From: Amycolatopsis sp. A133 | GTDB taxonomy: Bacteria > Actinomycetota > Actinomycetes > Mycobacteriales > Pseudonocardiaceae | Assembly: GCF_031082405.1 (NCBI RefSeq) | Contig: NZ_JAVHJU010000034.1 | Location: forward strand, 124,001-188,000 | Length of the DNA: 64,000 nt | Direction: 5' to 3' | Shown here: one piece after another, positions 1 through 6,362 of the stretch | Layout of the letters: the number at the start of each line of letters is the position of its first letter | Numbering within the stretch: the first letter of the stretch is position 1 | Translations under genes and position numbers: made by a program | Notes under the pieces: model-generated | Seen by the model: only the letters and a program-made list of their open reading frames with translations | Databases searched by the model: none | What the model was told of the DNA's origin: nothing

Positions 1-117
1 CCTCCGGGTCAGGTTCGGGACAGTTCACCTTGATCCACGGAAGTGGCGCATACAACACGTATAGGTGACGTTTTGCTGCCCGTCGATGAACACTGCGTGA
101 TCGTCGGCGGGGGACGG

Positions 118-798
118 TCAGAGCGCGCCGCGGACCAGCCGCAGGTCCTCGGTGTGCCGGTACCAGGTCCACTTGTTCACCGCGCGCTCGTGGACGACGT
201 CGTCGAGCACCGGCCGGGTCGGGATGCAGCCGATCTGGAACGCCCGCGAGTACAGCGTCGTCGGCCGCTTGAAGATCGTGCCCTTCACCACGCGGACGGC
301 CAGGCCGGGACCGCCCGGGTCCGGCAGCACCTCGATCGACGCGGCCGGCCCCCGCAGCGCCACCTGCTCGTCGGCGTAGGCCACCCCGCGGACCAGCCGC
401 AGCTGCCCGCGCCCGACGAGCACGCCGCCGACGTCGTCGCGGATCAGCGGCACCGGGTCGACCTCGCCGCGCAACGCCAGCGCGAGCGCCCGCAGCGGCG
501 TCTTCGGCAGGCCCCAGAGCGCGCCGACGACCGAGTCCGGCGACGACGGCACGAACCCGACCGACACGCCGGAGAGCGCGTCCTTGCGCAGCAGGCGCAG
601 CACGACCGCGGCGAGGTCCGCGTCCGTGCCCGAGACGACCAGGTGATCGTGTTCGCCCAGCAAGGGGTCGATTTCCGCCTTGCCGGGACGGCTCGGCACG
701 CGGATCGACTCGACGTCGTCGACCTCTTCGAAGCCGGCCGCGTCCTCGCCACAGGCCACCACTATTCCGCGCACCCGCGGGTCCTCCGTTACGCTCAT
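118..798 (-). CDS. Conserved protein, possibly degenerate DAGK-like fold
   Basis: Protein of 226 residues, divergent from purA with 76 bp between the starts. I do not recognise a named family with certainty. The order of elements resembles a lipid/diacylglycerol kinase catalytic fold: HDHLVVSGTDAD (residues 50-61) sits where these kinases carry GGDGT, and VGFVPSSPDSVVGALWGLP (about 81-99) sits where they carry the glycine-rich LPLGTGN loop before a short helix, followed by a beta-rich C-terminal half. Both glycine motifs are eroded, so nucleotide binding is doubtful. No signal peptide or membrane segment is visible. An ATG 42 nt upstream is in frame but would add only a polar tail, so the ATG at 798 was preferred. 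The fold suggestion is inference only. Confidence 0.7.
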   Translation of the reverse strand: MSVTEDPRVRGIVVACGEDAAGFEEVDDVESIRVPSRPGKAEIDPLLGEHDHLVVSGTDADLAAVVLRLLRKDALSGVSVGFVPSSPDSVVGALWGLPKTPLRALALALRGEVDPVPLIRDDVGGVLVGRGQLRLVRGVAYADEQVALRGPAASIEVLPDPGGPGLAVRVVKGTIFKRPTTLYSRAFQIGCIPTRPVLDDVVHERAVNKWTWYRHTEDLRLVRGAL

Positions 799-874
799 GC
801 ACCGGCATTTAGCAGCGCCACCGGTGTCCGTCCGGGACACTAAACCTCACGTCGTCGAACACCTGGAGTGTCAC

Positions 875-2161
875 ATGCCGGCCATCGTGCTCATCGGTGC
901 CCAATGGGGAGACGAAGGCAAGGGCAAGGCCACCGACCTGATGGGTGACCGCGTCCAGTGGGTCGTCCGCTACCAGGGTGGCAACAACGCCGGTCACACG
1001 GTCGTCCTGCCGAACGGCGAGAACTTCGCCCTGCACCTCATCCCGTCCGGCATCCTGACGCCGGGCGTGACCAACGTCATCGGCAACGGCGTGGTGGTGG
1101 ACCCGGGGGTGCTGCTCGACGAGCTCTCCGGCCTCGAAGCGCGGGACGTGGACACGTCCAAGCTGCTCATTTCGGCCGACGCGCACCTGATCATGCCGTA
1201 CCACGTGGCCATCGACAAAGTCACCGAGCGGTACCTCGGCAGCCGCAAGATCGGCACCACCGGCCGCGGCATCGGGCCGTGCTACCAGGACAAGATCGCC
1301 CGCGTCGGCGTCCGCGTGCAGGACCTGCTCGACGAGAAGATCTTCCGCCAGAAGGTCGAAGCCGCGCTGGAGTTCAAGAACCAGGTGCTGGTGAAGGTCT
1401 ACAACCGCAAGGCGCTCGACGCCGACCAGGTCGCCGACGAGGTGCTGGCGGCGGGCGAGAAGTTCGCGCACCGCATCGCCGACACGCGGCTGCAGCTCAA
1501 CCAGGCCCTCGAGCGCGGCGAAATCGTGCTGCTGGAGGGGTCACAGGGCACGCTGCTCGACGTCGACCACGGCACCTACCCGTTCGTGACGTCGTCGAAC
1601 CCGACGTCCGGCGGCGCGAGCGCCGGCTCGGGCATCGGGCCGGGCCGCATCACGACGGTGCTCGGCATCCTCAAGGCCTACACCACGCGCGTCGGCTCCG
1701 GCCCGTTCCCGACCGAGCTGCACGACGAGTCCGGCGAGTACCTGCGCAAGCAGGGCGGCGAGTTCGGCGTGACAACCGGCCGCTCCCGCCGCACCGGCTG
1801 GTTCGACGCGGTGATCGCGCGGTACGCGGTGCGCGTCAACGGCATCACCGACTACTTCCTCACGAAGCTGGACGTGCTGTCCGGCCTGGAGAAGGTGCCG
1901 GTGTGCGTCGGCTACGAAGTCGACGGCTTCCGCACGCAGGACATGCCGATGACGCAGACCGACGTGCACCACGCGATCCCGATCTACGAAGAGCACCCGG
2001 GCTGGTTCGAGGACATCTCGGCGTGCCGCACGTTCGAGGAGCTCCCGGCGAACGCCCGCGCGTACGTCGAGCGCCTGGAAGAGCTGTCGGGCGCCCGGAT
2101 TTCCGCGATCGGCGTCGGCCCGGGCCGCGAGCAGACGATCGTGCGGCACACGTTCGTCTGA
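875..2161 (+). CDS. purA: Adenylosuccinate synthetase
   Basis: Cytosolic enzyme joining IMP and aspartate with GTP to give adenylosuccinate, the first committed step to AMP. 428 residues, the usual bacterial length. It begins MPAIVLIGAQWGDEGKGK, the family N-terminus with the GDEGKGK phosphate loop. GGNNAGHT, KIGTTGRGIGPCY (IMP loop), GSQGTLLDVDHGTYPFVTSSN and the C-terminal GVGPGREQTIVR guanine-binding end are all present. The ATG at 875 is chosen because it gives this N-terminus and follows an SD-like CTGGAG; the frame stays open upstream but that stretch looks noncoding. The stop codon abuts the decayed transposase, so the gene survived an insertion at its 3' edge intact. It is the first of seven purine genes in the window. 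Confidence 0.97.
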   Translation: MPAIVLIGAQWGDEGKGKATDLMGDRVQWVVRYQGGNNAGHTVVLPNGENFALHLIPSGILTPGVTNVIGNGVVVDPGVLLDELSGLEARDVDTSKLLISADAHLIMPYHVAIDKVTERYLGSRKIGTTGRGIGPCYQDKIARVGVRVQDLLDEKIFRQKVEAALEFKNQVLVKVYNRKALDADQVADEVLAAGEKFAHRIADTRLQLNQALERGEIVLLEGSQGTLLDVDHGTYPFVTSSNPTSGGASAGSGIGPGRITTVLGILKAYTTRVGSGPFPTELHDESGEYLRKQGGEFGVTTGRSRRTGWFDAVIARYAVRVNGITDYFLTKLDVLSGLEKVPVCVGYEVDGFRTQDMPMTQTDVHHAIPIYEEHPGWFEDISACRTFEELPANARAYVERLEELSGARISAIGVGPGREQTIVRHTFV

Positions 2162-2165
2162 GAGG

Positions 2166-2646
2166 TTGTCGCATGTGGTGAGTTTGCGGAGTTCGGCCTT
2201 GCGTTCGTGGCGCAACGTAAGGCGTCGGTATCCGGTGAACCAGGCCATGGTTCGTTTGATCACCCAGCGGCGCTTGCCGAGCTGGTCCTTTGGATTCGAT
2301 GCCTTTGCGGGCGATGCGGACCTTGATGCCGCGGTCGCGGACCAGCGGCGCAGGTCGGCCTGGTCGTAGGCCTTGTCGGCGTGCAGCTCGGCCGGCTTGC
2401 GCCGCCGTGCAGGGCGTGGATCTTCGAGCCGGGCTTGCCGCGGTCGACGGGGCTGGGGGCCGGTCGTAGATCCCCCTTTTTCGCCCGCACGCAGGCACCG
2501 TCCACGATCACGCGGCTCCAGTCGATGAAGCCCTGGCTGCCGAGTTCGTCCAAAAGCGCACGGGCAGCTGTCGCCACAGCCCGGCCTCGCCTCCACTGGC
2601 CGAAGCGGCGGTGCGCGGTATGGAACGGCACCCCACCGAAGCCTCA
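2166..2646 (-). pseudogene. IS5-family transposase remnant, multiply frameshifted
   Basis: Decayed DDE transposase read on the minus strand. One frame gives PFHTAHRRFGQW, LLDELGSQGFIDWSRVIVDG and SPVDRGKPGSKIHAL (about 2631-2400). A second gives KPAELHADKAYDQADLRRW and later GKRRWVIKRTMAWFTGYRRL. A third supplies RDRGIKVRIARKGIES between them. At least three frameshifts are needed to rebuild one protein. The N-terminal domain is absent because the frame meets a stop just upstream of VPFHTAH. About 50 residues are missing after KPGSKIH, and most of the tail is lost. The motif series is that of IS5-type (IS427-like) elements, which I know from the family. Clear terminal inverted repeats were not found. 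The remnant starts 4 bp after the purA stop. Confidence 0.88.
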
Positions 2647-2687
2647 CACATCAGTGTCAACCAAACCCTGGGCAGAACCTTTCTCCG

Positions 2688-3326
2688 TCAGTGTGCCAGG
2701 GTGGGGCGTTGCCGTGACCACACGTCTTCGGTGGCGGCCTGCACGACGAACCGGGCGAGGTCGTTGCGGTTGATCGTGGTGCCGCCTTTGGGGGTCTCGC
2801 TGTCGCCGATCCGGTAGTCGCCGCTCACCGGTTCGTCGATGATCCGGGAGGGGCGGACGGCCGTCCAGCTCAGCTCACTGCCCTCGAGGATGGTTTCCAT
2901 GGTTTCCATGTCGCCGTAGAGCTCGCGCATGAGGGTGCGCGCCACGGCGCGGTACCACAGGGGGTGGTGAGGGTCGCCGCGTCGCACGCCGCTGGAGGAG
3001 AGAACGACGATCCGGGCGACGTTTTCCGTGGTCATGGCGGTGACGAAGTGGCGGGCGCTGCGGGAGTAAAGGCCGCCGGAGCGCGTTCCGGACGGTCCGA
3101 TTGCGGAGATGACGGCGTCTTGGCCGTGTACCGCGGCGCGTACGTCATCGTGATCCAGCACATCGCCTTTGACGATCTCCAGTGCGGGCTGGAATTCTTC
3201 CGGTACCGGGCGGAACGTGTCCGGGTTGCGGACGACGGCGCGGACGCGGTGGCCGGCGCGGAGGGCTTGTTCGACGATGGCGTGTCCGGTGGCGCCATTG
3301 GCTCCGAAGATGACGAGCTTGCTCAT
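2688..3326 (-). CDS. NAD(P)-binding epimerase/reductase (NmrA/SDR-a5 type)
   Basis: 212-residue atypical short-chain dehydrogenase. The N-terminal MSKLVIFGANGATG carries the GxxGxxG Rossmann loop, and AVVRNP follows at the end of the second strand, as in NAD(P)H-binding YwnB/SDR_a5 proteins. ISAIGPSGTRSGG and VVLSSSGV match the later core strands. These proteins act as redox sensors, reductases or epimerases; the substrate cannot be read here. The start at 3326 has an AAAGGGA Shine-Dalgarno. The gene lies 22 bp downstream of the MFS pump on the same strand, so both are probably one transcript controlled from the palindrome at 4802-4839. The pair lies between two transposase remnants. Confidence 0.88.
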   Translation of the reverse strand: MSKLVIFGANGATGHAIVEQALRAGHRVRAVVRNPDTFRPVPEEFQPALEIVKGDVLDHDDVRAAVHGQDAVISAIGPSGTRSGGLYSRSARHFVTAMTTENVARIVVLSSSGVRRGDPHHPLWYRAVARTLMRELYGDMETMETILEGSELSWTAVRPSRIIDEPVSGDYRIGDSETPKGGTTINRNDLARFVVQAATEDVWSRQRPTLAH

Positions 3327-3348
3327 GACGTTCCCTTTGTTGGTGGGC

Positions 3349-4767
3349 TTAGTGCGTGACGTCGGCGGCAGTGCGGGGCAGGAGTGGCACGGCCGCCAGG
3401 CAAGCGACGATGACGCCGGCGACGACCAGGAGCGTCGTTGTCATGGCCGGGATGCTGCCGTCGCTGGTGATCGCCGCGAGGAAGACGCTGGTGACCGTGG
3501 CGGAGCCGATACCGTTGGCGACCTGCTGGACGGCGCTGAGCGAGCCGCTGGCGGCGCCCGCCTCGTGTGGTTCCACGTCTCCGAGCGCGAGGGTGAAGAT
3601 GGTGCTGAAGCAGATGCCGGCGCCGAGCCCGATGACGAGCGTCGTGATGGCGTTCTGCCACCACGTCGCGTCCGCGCCGATCACGTTCACCACGAACAGC
3701 AGGAGTCCGGCGCCGGTCAGGGTGGTGAGCAGTCCGCCGAAGACGAGGTTGCGGCCGAGCTTGGGCGCGAGTGCGGTGCTGATCCCGGAGCCGCCCATGA
3801 TGCCCGCGGTGAGAGGGATCAGGTTGAGCGACGTCTTGGTCGGCGAGTATCCGAGGCCCAGTTGGAAGAACAACGAGATGACGTACATCAGGCCGCTGAA
3901 GGCGGCGAACACGAGCAATCCCATCACAAGTCCTGAGGTGAAACCGCGGTTGCGCAGAAGTGACCGGGCCAGCAGCGGCTGCTCGCTACGGGCTTGACGG
4001 CGGCAGAAGACAGCGAAGAGAACGATCCCCGCCACGCTGGTGCCGATCGCGAGTGCTCCCCAACCGTGATCGGAGCCGGTGATCAGTCCGAAGAGGAAGC
4101 TGAAGAGCGAGACGGCGAGCAGACCGCTCGCGACCAGGTCGATGCGGATGGTTCGGTCGGCTTCGACTGCGGGCAGGAAGCGGAAAGCCAGCACCAATGC
4201 CACACCGCCGACGACGACGTTGATCAGGAAGATCGGTCGCCACTGCAGGCCGAAGAGGTTGGCGTCGATGAGGATGCCGCCGATGAGCGGGCCGGCGACC
4301 GCGAAGATGCCCAGCATCGGGGCGAAGAGCCCGAACGCTTTGCGCAGTGCGTCTTTCGGGAACGTCGCGGTGATGATCGCCATGCCCTGCGGGATGAGCA
4401 GCGCGCCGAAGGCTCCCTGGGCGACTCGTGCGCCGATGAGCATGACCGGGCCGACGGCGAGGCCTGCCACGGCTGAGGCGAGGACGAACCCGGTGAGGCC
4501 GATCAGGAAGGTCCGGCGTTGCCCGAAGCGGTCACCGATGCGGCCGCCGAGTACCAGCAGGGAGCCCAGAGCGAGGGCATAGGACGCGCCCAGCCACTTG
4601 ATCAGGCTCGGTCCGGCGCCGAGGTCCGCGACCAGGGATGGCGCCGCGACGTTGGCGATGGTCGCGTCGATCAGGTCCATGGCGTCCGCGAGCAGGACGA
4701 CGACGAGCGTCATCGCCATTGCTCGGGTGGAGGTCAGCGGCCGGGATGGATCAGTTGAAGTGATCAT
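3349..4767 (-). CDS. MFS drug exporter, DHA2 (EmrB/QacA-like) family
   Basis: 472-residue integral membrane protein, predicted to export drugs by proton antiport. Hydrophobic segments run through the whole length, consistent with the 14-helix DHA2 subfamily. LLADAMDLIDATIANVAAPS near the N-terminus is the subfamily motif in helix 1, and LGGRIGDRFGQRR (about residues 75-87) is the conserved MFS loop 2-3 motif A. GARVAQGAFGALLIPQGMAI follows. The gene is divergent from a TetR gene 94 bp away, with a 38-bp palindrome between them, which is the standard arrangement for a repressor-controlled pump. Base composition is visibly less G+C rich than the purine genes. The exported compound is unknown. 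Confidence 0.93.
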   Translation of the reverse strand: MITSTDPSRPLTSTRAMAMTLVVVLLADAMDLIDATIANVAAPSLVADLGAGPSLIKWLGASYALALGSLLVLGGRIGDRFGQRRTFLIGLTGFVLASAVAGLAVGPVMLIGARVAQGAFGALLIPQGMAIITATFPKDALRKAFGLFAPMLGIFAVAGPLIGGILIDANLFGLQWRPIFLINVVVGGVALVLAFRFLPAVEADRTIRIDLVASGLLAVSLFSFLFGLITGSDHGWGALAIGTSVAGIVLFAVFCRRQARSEQPLLARSLLRNRGFTSGLVMGLLVFAAFSGLMYVISLFFQLGLGYSPTKTSLNLIPLTAGIMGGSGISTALAPKLGRNLVFGGLLTTLTGAGLLLFVVNVIGADATWWQNAITTLVIGLGAGICFSTIFTLALGDVEPHEAGAASGSLSAVQQVANGIGSATVTSVFLAAITSDGSIPAMTTTLLVVAGVIVACLAAVPLLPRTAADVTH

Positions 4768-4801
4768 GCGGAGGGCGTCCCTCAGTCAAATGGTTCGGAC
4801 A

Positions 4802-4839
4802 AACTTGATCGTAACGAACATGTTCGTCACGATCAAGTT
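4802..4839. promoter_or_regulatory. 38-bp near-perfect palindrome, probable TetR operator
   Basis: The two 19-nt halves are exact reverse complements except for one pair (A4813 against C4828). The core is ACGAACATGTTCGT, flanked by AACTTGATCGT and ACGATCAAGTT. It fills the middle of the 94-bp gap between the MFS gene and the TetR gene and ends 10 bp before the predicted -10 box of the TetR gene. A TetR dimer pair bound here would block both promoters. The operator role is inferred from position and symmetry. Confidence 0.8.
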
Positions 4840-4849
4840 CGACTACTGC

Positions 4850-4855
4850 TATGCT
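4850..4855 (+). promoter_or_regulatory. -10 box TATGCT for leaderless TetR gene
   Basis: TANNNT hexamer ending 6 nt before the ATG at 4862. No Shine-Dalgarno lies between, so transcription probably begins at or next to the start codon. Confidence 0.55.
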
Positions 4856-4861
4856 GGTCAC

Positions 4862-5551
4862 ATGCCCCGACAGATGCCGGTCAGTCGCCGTGAGCGGCCG
4901 GCGAAGCTCGCGTTGACTCGTGACCGAATCGTGGACGCCGCGATGGCGATCCTTGCGTCCGACGGCGCCCAGGGGGTGACGATGCGGAAGGTCGCTGCGG
5001 CGCTGGACACAGGCCCAGCGTCGCTTTACGTGTATGTGCGGAACGCCACTGAGCTGAGTTCCTTGCTGATCGATCGGCTCATCGCGTCGCTGGACCTGTC
5101 CTGGGACGGTGTCGAGCCGTGGCGCGGACGCATGCACCGTGTGCTCGCGGACTATTCGACGATGCTGGCGAGCCATTCGGGCATCGCGCGGTCAGCAGTG
5201 TTCGTGTGGCCGGACGGACCGCACTACCTCGACCTGATCGAGCTGCTGATGCGCCTGTTGACGGCGGCCGGCGTCGAGCCGGAGACGGCGGCTCGGGCGA
5301 CCGATCTGCTGCTCCAGCACTCCACTGCAGCGGCCGCGGAGTGGGAGGGCCGCAGAGAAGGCGGGGAGCAGGAACTCAGCGACCTCGTCAGCACGCTCGA
5401 ATCAGCCGACCCCCAGCGGCACCCGACGCTGAAAGCACTCGGGACGGCGATCTTCGTCCGCGGCAGCAACGAAGATCGCAGTGCATGGCTCATCGACATG
5501 ATGCTGGACGGGATCCTGGCGCCGCGAACCGCTGGTCAACTCGACGGATGA
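4862..5551 (+). CDS. TetR-family repressor of the adjacent MFS pump
   Basis: 229-residue regulator. The helix-turn-helix is in the first 70 residues: LTRDRIVDAAMAILASDG, then VTMRKVAAALDTGPASLYVYV, typical of TetR_N with the recognition helix at GPASLYVYVRN. The C-terminal ligand domain is helical and poorly conserved, so the inducer is unknown; a substrate of the pump is the natural guess. The ATG at 4862 was chosen because translation begins cleanly with MPRQMPVSRRERPAK, and because TATGCT at 4850-4855 predicts a leaderless transcript starting there. The longer open frame upstream crosses the palindrome and is not coding. The gene is divergent from, and probably represses, the MFS-reductase pair as well as itself. 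Confidence 0.9.
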   Translation: MPRQMPVSRRERPAKLALTRDRIVDAAMAILASDGAQGVTMRKVAAALDTGPASLYVYVRNATELSSLLIDRLIASLDLSWDGVEPWRGRMHRVLADYSTMLASHSGIARSAVFVWPDGPHYLDLIELLMRLLTAAGVEPETAARATDLLLQHSTAAAAEWEGRREGGEQELSDLVSTLESADPQRHPTLKALGTAIFVRGSNEDRSAWLIDMMLDGILAPRTAGQLDG

Positions 5552-5660
5552 GCGGTTCGCTCTGGACGCCGTTGCGCCAGGAGTCCCGGTGGCCGTTACG
5601 AGGTTCGCCCGGTGATCGAGGCGTTCGCTGGACGGATGTGCGGTGATTTCGCACGGCCAG

Positions 5661-5721
5661 ATGCTCGGTAAGCACCGCTGGGTGATCGAGCGAACCGCGG
5701 CCTGGTCACTGGATACCGCGT
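5661..5721 (+). pseudogene. Short IS5-family transposase fragment
   Basis: The plus strand reads MLGKHRWVIERTAAW, the signature (K/R)HRWVIERT..W of IS5-type transposases. One base out of frame it continues T-G-Y-R, as in WLTGYRRL. Only about 20 residues survive, with a frameshift after TAAW. The block corresponds to GKRRWVIKRTMAWFTGYRRL in the remnant at 2166-2646 but lies on the opposite strand. Nothing else recognisable was found in the 110 bp between the TetR stop and this fragment. Confidence 0.65.
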
Positions 5722-6219
5722 TCAGGTCAGCTTGGTGCTGACGGGCGTCTCGTTCCGGAACAGGTCGAGCACCGGGCAGTGCTCGTCGACCTCGCGCTTG
5801 AGGTCTTCGTAGCGCTCCCGGCTCGCCGGTCCTTCGAGTTCGACGGACACGCGCACGTCCCCGAAACCGGGGCGGGTGTTGAAGGAGAAGCCGAAGAAGC
5901 CGTGCAGATCGAGGTCCCCGTCGACGGTGACCTTGACGGAGTCGAGCGGAATCCCGCGCTTCGCCGCCCAGAACTGGTAGGTGATCACCTGGCAGGACCC
6001 GAGGGCGGCGAGCGCGAACTCGACGGGGTTGGCGGCGTGGTCGGTCCCGCCGAGCGCGGGCGGCTCGTCGACGGTGAAGCGGTGGTCCCGGACCTTGACC
6101 TCCACTTCGGTCTTGGTCCCCGGCTTGAGTTCGTGGCCGACGCTGAAGGAAACGGCGGCGTTGTGCGGATCGGCGTCGACGGCCTTGCGGGTGCCTTCGA
6201 TCACTTCGGTCAGCGACAT
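5722..6219 (-). CDS. OsmC-family peroxidase-like protein
   Basis: 165-residue OsmC/Ohr superfamily protein, expected to be a cytosolic dimer that reduces organic hydroperoxides through paired cysteines or handles related thiol chemistry. Seen: a beta-rich N-terminal half, NPVEFALAALGSCQVI with the first redox cysteine in the conserved helix, and DEHCPVLDLFRNETPV with the second cysteine near the C-terminus. The ATG at 6219 is preceded by a perfect AGGAGG, so the 46 additional in-frame residues upstream are rejected. The stop codon lies at the edge of the transposase fragment on the other strand. No operon partner is visible; the SARP regulator upstream on the same strand ends 143 bp away. Confidence 0.92.
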   Translation of the reverse strand: MSLTEVIEGTRKAVDADPHNAAVSFSVGHELKPGTKTEVEVKVRDHRFTVDEPPALGGTDHAANPVEFALAALGSCQVITYQFWAAKRGIPLDSVKVTVDGDLDLHGFFGFSFNTRPGFGDVRVSVELEGPASRERYEDLKREVDEHCPVLDLFRNETPVSTKLT

Positions 6220-6362
6220 GGGCCCTCCTGAAGATCGTGATTTCGCCTCAGGGTGGGCGATTTCACGCCGGCCCGCTCGGGTTCCCAATTCCTGGGAGAA
6301 GGGGCGTCCGGCATACGGAAGCGCTTGCCCGCTTGCGTGAAAGGCGATATTCGCCAAGTGGC

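Noticed and set aside
1..117. Possible gene or RNA at the left edge
   Set aside because: No conserved frame, tRNA fold or clear regulatory motif could be supported in these 117 bp.
2166..2700. Terminal inverted repeats of the transposase remnant (purA-side GGTTGTCGCATGTGGTGAG against the far side)
   Set aside because: Only scattered matches around 2650-2670; not enough to call element ends.
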